DNA from: Cyanosarcina radialis HA8281-LM2
Lineage (GTDB): Bacteria; Cyanobacteriota; Cyanobacteriia; Cyanobacteriales; CCAP-1448
Reading direction: 5' to 3'
Length of the DNA stretch: 64,000 nucleotides
NCBI GenBank assembly: GCA_019359615.1
Contig: JAHHHA010000003.1
Coordinates: forward strand, 1-64,000
Shown: piece by piece, positions 28,016 through 37,121 of the stretch
How positions within the stretch are numbered: position 1 is the first letter of the stretch
Layout of the letters: each line of letters starts with the position of its first letter
Program-made: the position numbers and the translations under genes
Notes under the pieces: generated by a model
The model's database searches: none
The model's input: only the letters and a program-made list of their open reading frames with translations
What the model was told of the DNA's origin: nothing

Positions 28016-29329
28016 ATGGTTAAAGCTGTGGAGCGAGAGCCTACTATTACCCCAACAGTTACCCCAACAGAAGACAAAGCAGATGTTGTCCTCTCGGTGC
28101 AGGGAGTTTCCAAGAAGTTTTGCCGCGACTTGAAACGTTCTCTGTTTTATGGCGTAAGAGATATCGCCAGCGAAATCGTTGGAGTTAAGGGCGGCAGCCA
28201 GAATTTACGCCCGCAAGAATTTTGGGCGCTCAAAGATGTTAACTTCCAATTGCGACGAGGGGAATCTCTGGGGTTAATCGGCAAAAATGGCAGCGGCAAA
28301 TCGACTTTGCTGCGGATTATCGCTGGCTTAATTCGTCCGGATGCTGGAATTGTCGAAATTAACGGTCGAGTAGCACCCCTAATTGCCTTGGGTGCTGGAT
28401 TCAATCCGATTTTGACGGGGCGAGAAAATATTTACGCCAATATGTCGATTTTAGGATTATCCAAGCAGGAAATCGATCGGCGGTTTAATGACGTGTTGGA
28501 ATTTGCCGAAATTGGCGAGGCCATTGACGCACCAGTCCAAAGTTACAGTTCTGGAATGGCCGCCCGTTTGGGGTTTGCCAGTGCCATTCACACCGAACCA
28601 GAAATTCTCTTAATTGATGAAGTCTTAGCTGTAGGGGATATCAGATTTAGGGCGAAGTGCCATCGGCGGCTGCAAGAACTGCGGCGGCAGGGCACGTCCT
28701 TTATATTAGTCAGCCACCAACCCCAGTTAATTCTAAATGTATGCACTCAGGCTGTTTATCTGCTCAAGGGCGAAATGATGGGATCTGGCGAACCAAGTGC
28801 CATCATGAACCAGTATGAAGAAGATCTATTTTCAACTGGGAAGCAAGATAAGTTGGGAGCGGTATTTATAGATTCAAAAGGAGAAGGTAAAAGTTTAGGA
28901 ATTGATATTATCTCCATCTTTTTTAGAGACAGCAAAGGCAAAATAATTGAATCGCCTTTAACTGGTGAATCGGTTAGCTTGTGCATCAATTATAAGGCCT
29001 ATGAAAATAGGGAAATTGACAAAGTTTATGTAAGTTTTGCTATTCAAGAGATTGGCGGAGAGGGCAATGTAGTTTTGCGTTTGAGTAGCTTCGATGATGG
29101 CGAGCCGCTAGACGTATTACCAGGCAGACACGAATTACAAGTTCATCTGCCTAATTTCGCTTTAAGGCCTGGTTTATATACGATGCAGATTTACATCAAA
29201 AAAGACTCGCTTTATACCCTCGATTTTTTTGAATCATTTAGATTTGTAGTCAAGACCAACAGGACGATGGTTCAGTGCTTATTTTATCAACCACGGACGT
29301 GGAGTTCCGTGAAAAAATCCGATGGTTGA
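28016..29329 (+). CDS. wzt: ABC transporter ATPase, Wzt type (paralogue 2)
   Basis: 437 residues. The NBD has Walker A GKNGSGKST, signature YSSGMAARL, Walker B ILLIDEVLAVGD and H-loop LVSHQ, almost the same as the copy at 24082. The linker and C-terminal domain (from about residue 270, GIDIISIFFRDSKG...) diverge, apart from the shared end CLFYQPRTW. This domain probably binds the glycan or its modified end. It starts right after the permease stop (TAA, then GTC, then ATG), which indicates a tight operon. Two sulfotransferase genes follow. Confidence 0.94.
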   Translation: MVKAVEREPTITPTVTPTEDKADVVLSVQGVSKKFCRDLKRSLFYGVRDIASEIVGVKGGSQNLRPQEFWALKDVNFQLRRGESLGLIGKNGSGKSTLLRIIAGLIRPDAGIVEINGRVAPLIALGAGFNPILTGRENIYANMSILGLSKQEIDRRFNDVLEFAEIGEAIDAPVQSYSSGMAARLGFASAIHTEPEILLIDEVLAVGDIRFRAKCHRRLQELRRQGTSFILVSHQPQLILNVCTQAVYLLKGEMMGSGEPSAIMNQYEEDLFSTGKQDKLGAVFIDSKGEGKSLGIDIISIFFRDSKGKIIESPLTGESVSLCINYKAYENREIDKVYVSFAIQEIGGEGNVVLRLSSFDDGEPLDVLPGRHELQVHLPNFALRPGLYTMQIYIKKDSLYTLDFFESFRFVVKTNRTMVQCLFYQPRTWSSVKKSDG

Positions 29330-29386
29330 GCAATTAGCGATCGAATTTTCTAGGTAGCAGACGGCGATTTTCAAAAGGACATAGTG

Positions 29387-30220
29387 ATGGGAGATTCAGC
29401 TTTATTTATCTTGGGCGTTCCGCGTTCTGGAACCACATTACTGCGCACGATTTTAGACTCTCATCCGCATCTGGCAGTCGGCCCGGAATGCCCTTGGATC
29501 GGTGGAAATTACGGTAAAGTAGCATCGTTTAGAGTTTTGTATTATTCGCTAGTAAACGATCGCCAAGGGCCAGTTTGTAATTTTGAAGGAGTTTCCGAAG
29601 CTGACGTTTCTAGGGCTATCGGCCAGGCGATTTCCAGTATTTTAAATAGTTATGCTGCGGCCAAAGGCAAAAAGCGATGGTTAGAAAAAACTCCTAACCA
29701 TATGACAGAAATTCCCTTTTTGAACCAACTATTCCCGCAAGCTAAGTATATTCATATCATCAGAGACGGACGCGATGTGGCTTGCTCTTTGTTTAAGCAG
29801 CGAGAAAATTGGGGAAAAAACTTGTCGAATCGAGGCGAAACAGTTACCAACACTCTGCTAAATAGTTTGCAAAGATGGTGTCATTGGCTCCGACAGTTCG
29901 AGCAGTGGCAAGAGGAATATCAATTAGATACCTGTCAAATTCGCTATGAAGATTTAGTCAGAGAGCCTCGCCCGGTTCTCGAAAAGATTTTAGAGTTTAT
30001 TGAAGAGCCTTGGTCGGATGAGGTGCTGACATATGAGGGACAAAAACACGACCTGCCCGCTTGGGAATCTGGGTCGCGAGATGTGGCCAGAAAACAGCAG
30101 ATCTCAAATGAGGGAGTAGGCAAATGGAAAACTAAGTTTACAGATACAGAGCGACTAATTGCGAGTTCGTTTGCCGATTCTATGCTGCTGAGGTATGGTT
30201 ACGATCGATCGCTATCGTAG
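29387..30220 (+). CDS. Sulfotransferase (PAPS-dependent)
   Basis: 277 residues from ATG 29387; AGGAC lies 7-8 bases upstream, and a GTG three bases earlier is possible. The 5'-phosphosulfate loop is VPRSGTTLLRTIL near the N-terminus. The 3'-phosphate-binding segment is IHIIRDGRDVACSLF at about 125-140. Further marks are the ICQIRYEDLV-type strand (CQIRYEDLVREP) and a C-terminal GKWKTKFTD. Such enzymes move sulfate from PAPS to a sugar hydroxyl. Its place after wzt suggests the exported glycan as substrate. First of five sulfotransferase-like genes in the locus. Confidence 0.85.
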   Translation: MGDSALFILGVPRSGTTLLRTILDSHPHLAVGPECPWIGGNYGKVASFRVLYYSLVNDRQGPVCNFEGVSEADVSRAIGQAISSILNSYAAAKGKKRWLEKTPNHMTEIPFLNQLFPQAKYIHIIRDGRDVACSLFKQRENWGKNLSNRGETVTNTLLNSLQRWCHWLRQFEQWQEEYQLDTCQIRYEDLVREPRPVLEKILEFIEEPWSDEVLTYEGQKHDLPAWESGSRDVARKQQISNEGVGKWKTKFTDTERLIASSFADSMLLRYGYDRSLS

Positions 30221-30269
30221 AAAAATCAGTTAATGTGCCTACTGTTGAAATTAGAGGTGAGATAGAGAA

Positions 30270-30971
30270 GTGTACGTCGTTGGATATCCCAATTCGGGAA
30301 CTACTTGGCTCGGCCACCTGTTAGCGTATTGTTTAAACGGAGAATTTATCGATCTCGATGCCACCGAACCGCCTCCGGCACATCAAAAACCTGGTTTACA
30401 AATCCTCAAAACTGAAAAATTGACCGCTCCGAAGTCAAACACCGAGCCTGTAATTTATGCAGTCAGAGATATTCGAGATACCCTGATGTATGACTATCTC
30501 GATCGAGTTTCTCCCAAGTGGGAAAACATTAAGAAGACAACTCCAAACAATCTTTTCCTCAAAACTACGAGCAAACTAATCGATAAACTCGATCTGGTCA
30601 AGGAAGAGGCAGCTATTTCTGCTTTAGTACAGCAACAAGCTACAGATTGGTCGAATCACGTTAGAATCTGGCTGGCTAGAAAGCCGAGTGCTATTGTCAG
30701 GTATGAAGATTTGCTACTAGTCCCAGATGAAGTTATTAGTAGTCTGGCGCTCCGCCTGGGGATTAAAACATCATCTGAAGAGGTTCGACAAGCAATTGAC
30801 TCTTTCTCATCTAGCAGTTTATCGGGTTGGAACTATAAAGATAAAGATCGATCGATTATTCTAGATTCTGCTGCCAGCAAGCAATGGCAGAAAAAATACT
30901 CGATCGACTACAATCGAGATTTGCAGCAGATTGCTGGTGAATACCTAAAAATCCTCGGATATGATATCTAA
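30270..30971 (+). CDS. Sulfotransferase domain protein
   Basis: 233 residues with GTG start 30270 (GAGGTGAGA about 10 bases before). The P-loop-like PAPS motif is YPNSGTTWLGHLLAY at residues 5-19, VIYAVRDIRDTLMYDYLD is the 3'-phosphate loop, and IVRYEDLLLVPDEV is the conserved strand. The product is shorter than most members. It resembles Sulfotransfer_1 enzymes and is distinct from its upstream neighbour. It lies 49 bp after that gene and is probably co-transcribed. Confidence 0.78.
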   Translation: MYVVGYPNSGTTWLGHLLAYCLNGEFIDLDATEPPPAHQKPGLQILKTEKLTAPKSNTEPVIYAVRDIRDTLMYDYLDRVSPKWENIKKTTPNNLFLKTTSKLIDKLDLVKEEAAISALVQQQATDWSNHVRIWLARKPSAIVRYEDLLLVPDEVISSLALRLGIKTSSEEVRQAIDSFSSSSLSGWNYKDKDRSIILDSAASKQWQKKYSIDYNRDLQQIAGEYLKILGYDI

Positions 30972-31154
30972 AAGCTGAAATTAACTCGTTAAACAGAAGG
31001 ATTTAGAATTTATTGTCTATAGAAGAAATGCCTGATTATCTCCAGTTTATCTCGAATTTTAATCGTAATAATTTGCCGAAATAAATAGCCAGAGTTTGAG
31101 TAAATTTGGTTCGTGCTGTTAATCGATAAATTACGACATAGAAGTAGGAGTACA

Positions 31155-32594
31155 ATGGCAGTTCGCGAGGGAAATTCTGAAATCAAAGAACTGTTTGAAA
31201 CGGTGGTCGATGGTGGCTACTGTATCGGTTGTGGCGCTTGTGCGGCAGCAAACGATTCCCCCATAGAGATGAATTTAGATGAATACGAGCGGTTCCAAGC
31301 GACTCTGGTTCCAGAAACTAATCGATCGTCTCCCAGTATCTCATTAGAGTCGGTTTGTCCGTTCTCAGCTAAGAGTCTAGACGAGGATCGAATCGGTGAA
31401 GAACTATTCGGCCGGGATTGCTCGTATCGCGATCGAGTCGGTTACTATTTAGCTACCTATGCTGGTTACGTAGCTGAAGGCAATTTTCGCGATGGCGGTA
31501 GCTCCGGCGGACTCGGCACTTGGATCGCAGCTAAGCTCTTAAAAGAAAATTTAGTTGATGGAATCGTACACGTTCACCCCCGCCAGCCGACAGCAGAAGA
31601 TAGCAGGCTGTTTGCATATCAATTGTCCCTGAGTGTAGAAGACGTACAAAAGGGAGCCAAATCTCGATATTACCCAGTAGAAATGTCCGCAGCGATCGAG
31701 ATAATTCGCCATCGACCCGGACGTTATGCTTTTGTGGGGATTCCCTGCTTTATCAAAGCCGTCCGTCTCTTGATGCGCCAAGATCCTTTACTCAACGAAC
31801 GAATTCAGTTTTGTATCGGCCTGGTTTGCGGGCATCTTAAAAGTGCAGCTTTTGCCAAGCTCCTGGCTTGGCAGTGCGGGATCGAACCAGATAAAATTTT
31901 GGCATTTGACTTTCGCAAAAAACTCCCCGGTGCTGATGCCAATAAATATGGCATTGAGGTAACTGGCGTTAAAGACGGACAGATCGTTACCGTTACCAGC
32001 CCCGTGCGCGATTTATATGGAGCAGATTGGGGTCTAGGCTTCTTTAAGTATAAAGCGTGCGATTATTGCGACGACGTTCTGGCTGAAACTGCCGATCTGA
32101 GTATTGGAGATGCTTGGTTGCCTCAATACCTCAAGGACAGTCGCGGCACCAATGTAGTTGTCGTTCGCCATCGGGATCTGCAAAAACCAATCGAGCAAGC
32201 GATCGATGCAGGCGATTTAAAGCTCGAACGTATCGACCCAGATGAAGTAGCCAAGTCGCAGCGATCGGGTTTTCGACATCGACGGGAAGGCTTAGCTTAT
32301 CGACTTTATCTAGCCGATAAAACCAGACAATGGCGACCGCCCAAACGAGTTAAACCTGAAGCTAAGCATCTCGATCGATCCGAGCGCCAACGTTTTTCCC
32401 TGAGAATTTTGCTAGCCGATCGAAGCCACTCAGCCTTTAAAGATGCCACCGATCGGGGTCAGTTGTCCGTGTTTCAAGCGAGAATGATGCCTTTAGTGCA
32501 GGAGTACGAATTAGCCTCATTACCGCCCAGACCGCCTCTGTGGCGGCGGATTAGAAGTCGTTTGAAAAAATATTACGTTCGACTATTCGGGTAA
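31155..32594 (+). CDS. FrhB-like Fe-S / flavin oxidoreductase of glycan loci
   Basis: 479 residues from ATG 31155 (AGGAG about 4-5 bases before). The N-terminal cluster motif GGYCIGCGACAA and a later CPFS fit a [4Fe-4S] site. FrhB-type marks are the GGSSGG loop (FRDGGSSGGLGTWIA), VGIPCFIKAVRLLM, CGLVCGH-like IGLVCGHLKS, and the region YKACDYCDDVLAETADLSIGD, which binds Fe-S and flavin in F420 hydrogenase beta-type proteins. In polysaccharide clusters such proteins sit beside pyruvyl transferases, as here, and their exact reaction is not settled. The last 100 residues are basic and unlike the core family. Confidence 0.82.
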   Translation: MAVREGNSEIKELFETVVDGGYCIGCGACAAANDSPIEMNLDEYERFQATLVPETNRSSPSISLESVCPFSAKSLDEDRIGEELFGRDCSYRDRVGYYLATYAGYVAEGNFRDGGSSGGLGTWIAAKLLKENLVDGIVHVHPRQPTAEDSRLFAYQLSLSVEDVQKGAKSRYYPVEMSAAIEIIRHRPGRYAFVGIPCFIKAVRLLMRQDPLLNERIQFCIGLVCGHLKSAAFAKLLAWQCGIEPDKILAFDFRKKLPGADANKYGIEVTGVKDGQIVTVTSPVRDLYGADWGLGFFKYKACDYCDDVLAETADLSIGDAWLPQYLKDSRGTNVVVVRHRDLQKPIEQAIDAGDLKLERIDPDEVAKSQRSGFRHRREGLAYRLYLADKTRQWRPPKRVKPEAKHLDRSERQRFSLRILLADRSHSAFKDATDRGQLSVFQARMMPLVQEYELASLPPRPPLWRRIRSRLKKYYVRLFG

Positions 32595-32646
32595 GCCCAC
32601 AACGCGAACTCGATCTCGCTCTAGTAAAGTTTAGGAGGTAGAAACT

Positions 32647-33885
32647 TTGAACGCAGTCATCACCGGAATATTTGGGTTGCGCAACCGAGGCGTTGAAGCA
32701 TTAGTCGTACCGACGATCGAGCAATTGCGCGAGCGCCATCCTCAACTACCAATTGGCGTGCTGACTAGAAGCCCTGACTACGACAACACTCGATTGCAAC
32801 AGTACGATATTAAATCGATCGATCGGACTCTTACCAGCAGCCCTCCTCCTCTCAGTCGCCTCCAGCGGTGGCGGGCCAAGCTGCCCTTTTATCGGCCCCC
32901 CGCACCTCGATCGACACCAGCTATGCAGGCAATTCGAGACGCAGACATTACTATCGCTTCTGGAGGCGATGTATTTAGCTCCGATTACGGCTCTCTCAAC
33001 GTTCACCTCGAACCGCTGCAAGTGGCTTTGGATGCCAATGTCCCGGTGGTATTTTTGGCTCAATCGATCGGACCGTTCAAAACCGATGAAGAAACCCAGT
33101 CCTGGTTAAATGTGGCTCGTTACTCGAAACTAATTACAGTTAGAGAACACATCTCCTATCGTTACTTAACTGAAAAGCTGGGGCTTTCCAAGGATTTGGT
33201 GAAACAAACAGCCGATCCAGCATTTTTACTCAATCCTTGTTCGCCTGCAATTACAGCCAACCTGCTGCAAAACTATGGAATCGAACCAGAGCGACCGACG
33301 ATCGCCGTTGCCATCAGCCAAGGGATCGGTACTTATGCTGGGTGCGATCGAGATCTACACCTCAAAACCTGGCATCGAGTTATTAAGTTAGCGCTCGATG
33401 AATTCAACGCCCAAGTTTCGATCGTGCCGCACGTTCAAGAGACTTATGCCAGCAATGACGATCGAATTATTGCTACCAAACTTCTCAGAAGCTTCAACTT
33501 CGATCCGCGAGTGCGATTGGCCGGTGCAGACCACTCAGCCGCAGAATTCAAAGGACTCATTAGTGCCTGCGATCTGGTAATTGCCGAACGAATGCACGCT
33601 GGCATCGCTGGACTTTCGAGCGGTGTTTGTACGGTTTTAGTGGGATACTCGATTAAGGCTGAAGGCATCATGACTGACCTGCTAGGAACCGAATCGATCC
33701 ATCAGGGATTGCTAATCCCAATTCAGGAATTTCTGGATGCCGAGAAAGCCTGTTCTGCGATTAGGAATGCTTGGGCGCAACGCCATGCGGTAGCCGCTCG
33801 ACTGCAAGCAGTATTGCCAAAAGTCAAGCAAGATGCAGCCAGTAATTTTGACGCGATCGCCGCTATTTTGAATGAGAAGCTGTAG
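32647..33885 (+). CDS. Polysaccharide pyruvyl transferase family protein
   Basis: 412 residues, start TTG 32647 supported by AGGAGG at 32633-32638. Family features are the N-terminal GLRNRGVEALV loop, DITIASGGDVFSSDYGS at about 98-115, VFLAQSIGPFKTDEE, TVREHISYRYL, the mid-domain ISQGIGTY, and ERMHAGIAGLSSGV at about 315-330. Enzymes of this family add a ketal pyruvate from PEP to a sugar, giving the glycan negative charge. It directly follows the FrhB-like gene, the usual pairing. Confidence 0.85.
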   Translation: MNAVITGIFGLRNRGVEALVVPTIEQLRERHPQLPIGVLTRSPDYDNTRLQQYDIKSIDRTLTSSPPPLSRLQRWRAKLPFYRPPAPRSTPAMQAIRDADITIASGGDVFSSDYGSLNVHLEPLQVALDANVPVVFLAQSIGPFKTDEETQSWLNVARYSKLITVREHISYRYLTEKLGLSKDLVKQTADPAFLLNPCSPAITANLLQNYGIEPERPTIAVAISQGIGTYAGCDRDLHLKTWHRVIKLALDEFNAQVSIVPHVQETYASNDDRIIATKLLRSFNFDPRVRLAGADHSAAEFKGLISACDLVIAERMHAGIAGLSSGVCTVLVGYSIKAEGIMTDLLGTESIHQGLLIPIQEFLDAEKACSAIRNAWAQRHAVAARLQAVLPKVKQDAASNFDAIAAILNEKL

Positions 33886-33912
33886 AGGCCAAGTTGGAGA
33901 ACAAAAGAATCG

Positions 33913-34878
33913 ATGCCAGTATCTGTCATTATTCCCGTATACAATGCCGAAAATTACCTTCGGCAAGCAGTAGAGTCTGCCTTGTCTCAACCTGAGACGG
34001 GGGAAGTTCTATTAATAGAAGATGCTTCTCCCGATAACTCTCTCGATCTCTGCCAGCAATTGGTTGCAGAATATCGTTCAGTTAAGTTATTGCGCCATCA
34101 AAATGGTAGAAATGAAGGTGCGAGCGCGAGCCGCAACTTAGGAATAAAAACAGCCAGTTGCGAGTATATTGCTTTCTTAGATGCTGATGATTTCTATTTA
34201 CCAGGGCGATTTGCAACAGCCGTGGAAAAATTCAAGCAGCATCCTGAAATAGATGGGGTTTATGAAGCAATTGGCACTTATTTTCAGGATGAAGACAGTA
34301 GGGAAAAATGGAACTCAGTCGGCCGTGGCGATCGCTTGCTAACTACTATATCTGAGAACATAGAACCAGAACTTCTGTTTGCAACTATGGTGTTAAAAAA
34401 AGAGGTGGGCTGGTTTCATTGCAATGGACTCGTGGTGAAGAAAAATATTTTCGATCGAACTGGTTACTTCGATCGACATCTTGAATTCAGCGAAGACGTT
34501 GTCATGTGGTTCAAAATGGCAGCAGTCGGGAGATTGCTGCCCGGACGCTTAGACGCGCCAGTTGCCATGAGAAGAGTTCACAGTTATAATCACATAACTA
34601 GATTCCATAAAAAATTAGTTTACTACAGCGGCTTGCCCAGATGGAAAACATTATTTGCCTGGGGCTATAATAACGGGTTAGAGTCCGAGAAATTAGCTTT
34701 GCTATTCATTGAATATGTCAACAGTATAAAAAACTCTAAATCGGTTAATAGAATGAACTTTGTTAAAAGGCAGGCATTTATATTTTTTAATACTACTTCT
34801 TTAATAGTTAAGTTTCCTAAAATACTTCAATTAGAAGGCGCTGGCAAAATTCTTAGTTCTTTATATTTAAGAGGATAA
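33913..34878 (+). CDS. Glycosyltransferase, family 2 (1)
   Basis: 321 residues. GT-A fold: SVIIPVYNAENYL start, first acidic site VLLIEDASPDNS, DXD-type FLDADDFYLPGRF, and a catalytic-base region FSEDVVMWFKMA. Inverting transfer from a nucleotide sugar to the growing lipid-linked glycan is expected at the cytosolic membrane face. The donor cannot be deduced. The start ATG 33913 lies 27 bp after the pyruvyl transferase. The C-terminal part is rich in Lys, Phe and Ile. Confidence 0.88.
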   Translation: MPVSVIIPVYNAENYLRQAVESALSQPETGEVLLIEDASPDNSLDLCQQLVAEYRSVKLLRHQNGRNEGASASRNLGIKTASCEYIAFLDADDFYLPGRFATAVEKFKQHPEIDGVYEAIGTYFQDEDSREKWNSVGRGDRLLTTISENIEPELLFATMVLKKEVGWFHCNGLVVKKNIFDRTGYFDRHLEFSEDVVMWFKMAAVGRLLPGRLDAPVAMRRVHSYNHITRFHKKLVYYSGLPRWKTLFAWGYNNGLESEKLALLFIEYVNSIKNSKSVNRMNFVKRQAFIFFNTTSLIVKFPKILQLEGAGKILSSLYLRG

Positions 34879-34887
34879 GTAAAAACC

Positions 34888-35796
34888 ATGCTGTCTGAAA
34901 ATCCCCTAGTTAGCGTTGTCATACCAACCTTCAATCGCGCCGACCTGATAGATATTTCTTTAAGCAGTGCTATGGGGCAATCTTACAGAAATATTGAGAT
35001 TATTGTGGTCGATGATGGCTCCACAGATAGAACTGAGGATGCAGTCAGAGCAATTGGCGATCCGAGAATCGTCTACGCGCGCCACTCGACTAATCAGGGA
35101 GGGGCAGCAGCCCGCAATACAGGGATTGAAACTGCCAAAGGCGAATATATTGCTTTTTTAGATTCCGATGATGCCTGGATGCCCAATAAGATTGAGGTTC
35201 AACTTGACTTAATTCAACGTCAGCCTCATCCCGAACGAGTAGTTTGCTATACCCAAGTGTTTTATAGTAATTCAGGCATATCACCAGAAACATATCAAGC
35301 TTTTGACGAACGTTTCTTTCTACCCAAAAGAGGAAAAGAAGAAACAGAATCTGTTTCTGACTTTTTATTTTGTCAGCGCGGTTATATGGTAACTAGTACG
35401 CTCATGCTCCATCGTTCCCTAGCTCTAGCCACTCGCTTTCAAGAAAAGTTTAGAAAACACCAAGATTGGGATTTTTGTTTGAGGCTGGAAGCCAATGGTG
35501 CTAACTTCTACTTTATTCAAAGCCCCCTATCCATTTGGAATGGCGACTCCCGATACGAACACGTCGGAAGGATGGGAGACTATCGAGTTTCTGAAAGTTG
35601 GTTCGATGAATGCAAACCATATTTTTCATCCAGAGCCGCTACAGCTTTTTTATTAAACAAGGTGCTGCCATCTTTGATTAAAGAGAAGAAAAGGAAGTTA
35701 TTCGTCCAAAAGTCTATAGTTAACGCTCTACTTCAAAGACTAATTAATTTCAATAAATTTATCAATCTCTCGGCTCAAATATGGAGTTTTGACTGA
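34888..35796 (+). CDS. Glycosyltransferase, family 2 (2)
   Basis: 302 residues: VSVVIPTFNRADLIDISLSSAM, IIVVDDGSTDRTEDAV, and the FLDSDDAWMPNKIE motif, then KHQDWDFCLRLEANGA as the acceptor/base region. A classical GT2 of the WcaA type. It lies 9 bp downstream of the previous glycosyltransferase and so belongs to the same transcript. Donor and linkage unknown. Codon use looks like that of the neighbours. Confidence 0.9.
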   Translation: MLSENPLVSVVIPTFNRADLIDISLSSAMGQSYRNIEIIVVDDGSTDRTEDAVRAIGDPRIVYARHSTNQGGAAARNTGIETAKGEYIAFLDSDDAWMPNKIEVQLDLIQRQPHPERVVCYTQVFYSNSGISPETYQAFDERFFLPKRGKEETESVSDFLFCQRGYMVTSTLMLHRSLALATRFQEKFRKHQDWDFCLRLEANGANFYFIQSPLSIWNGDSRYEHVGRMGDYRVSESWFDECKPYFSSRAATAFLLNKVLPSLIKEKKRKLFVQKSIVNALLQRLINFNKFINLSAQIWSFD

Positions 35797-35851
35797 AATA
35801 AACCCCTTTTCAGCAAACAGAAACCAAGTGCTAGTAAAGAGTTAAAAAATT

Positions 35852-37009
35852 ATGACGATCGACCGATCTTTGACTACAAATTTTGATTTTGAAGTTGATT
35901 CATCGAAGTTTATGGTCGCCGATCGACACGCAGTGCCAAAAATCAGTGTAGTGATGCCAGTCTATAATTGCGAGCGATACCTGCGGGAAGCTGTAGAAAG
36001 CGTTCTCAATCAAAGCTTTACTGATTTTGAATTCGTCATTATCAATGATGCTTCTACAGACAGCACTGATGAAATTCTCGCAGAATTTGCTCGTCAAGAC
36101 GAGCGCATTATTATATTGGAGAACCAAGAAAACCTGGGATTGACTGGATCTCTCAACAAAGGGATCGATCGCGCGCGAGGAGAATATATTGCTCGCCAAG
36201 ATGCCGATGATATCTCTTTGCCAGAGCGACTTAAAAAGCAAGTAGCTTTATTAGATAGCAATTCAGAGGTAGTTCTAGTATCTTGCAACATCGAGAAGAT
36301 TAATGCCGAGGGCAAGCCTTTCGCAATTATGGAGCGAGCCTGTCCTGCTAATCTAGTAGCTTGGTATCTGTTGTTCTACAATCGCTTGTCCGGTCACAGT
36401 CAGGTGATGTTTCGACGTAAAACGGTTAATATGCTAGGTGGCTATTCCAAAAAGTATCCTTATTGTGAAGACTACGAACTATGGTGTCGCCTGGCCGGAG
36501 TGGGGATAGTAAGGATATTGCCGGAAGTGCTTCTCCAACAACGCTTTCATAGCACTAGCGTTTCGGCGAAGAAGCAAGCCGAACAAAAGCAAGATATTTT
36601 AGAACTAGCTAGGTCGAACATCAAGCAATTAACCGAACTAGATTTGTCGCCATCAGAGATAGAAAATCTCAATAGCTTCTGGGTAGGTCACACTAAATCA
36701 GCTAATTTTCTTGACAGTTCCAACCTCCGACACTTCAACGCTCAAATGCAAGATATTTTAAAAGTTTTCGTTCAGAAAAAATCACTAGGATCGCCATCTA
36801 ATTCCTTAGAAAATGAGTTAAAGTCAGTCGTCGGCAAACAATTTATTTATTGGGCGAATATGTACAGTTTCAAAAATAAATTATTTAAAAAGTCCGAACT
36901 TTTACTTTATGCCTTTAACTGGTGTCCGCTCTTAATATTAGAATACGTCCAGAAGTCGATAATGAGAATACCTTTAGCGTTGGTAAATTCATTTGCCCGA
37001 CAGAAGTAA
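35852..37009 (+). CDS. Glycosyltransferase, family 2 (3)
   Basis: 385 residues with a 28-residue N-terminal extension before KISVVMPVYNCERYL. Motifs are FVIINDASTDSTDEIL, ARQDADDISLPERLKKQ and YCEDYELWCRLA. The C-terminal 140 residues are helical and lie outside the GT-A core. It shares the ARxDADD..LPERL sequence with the next gene, so these two are close paralogues or act on similar donors. Confidence 0.9.
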   Translation: MTIDRSLTTNFDFEVDSSKFMVADRHAVPKISVVMPVYNCERYLREAVESVLNQSFTDFEFVIINDASTDSTDEILAEFARQDERIIILENQENLGLTGSLNKGIDRARGEYIARQDADDISLPERLKKQVALLDSNSEVVLVSCNIEKINAEGKPFAIMERACPANLVAWYLLFYNRLSGHSQVMFRRKTVNMLGGYSKKYPYCEDYELWCRLAGVGIVRILPEVLLQQRFHSTSVSAKKQAEQKQDILELARSNIKQLTELDLSPSEIENLNSFWVGHTKSANFLDSSNLRHFNAQMQDILKVFVQKKSLGSPSNSLENELKSVVGKQFIYWANMYSFKNKLFKKSELLLYAFNWCPLLILEYVQKSIMRIPLALVNSFARQK

Positions 37010-37121
37010 AGGAAATTGGCATAGACCGAGAAAGCTGAAGAGCTTCCAGAAGCAGTTAGAATGTGTTAATGATTTCCCTGCCAACGCAGCCAAGATCGAT
37101 TTAGACTGAGAGGAGAAAATC

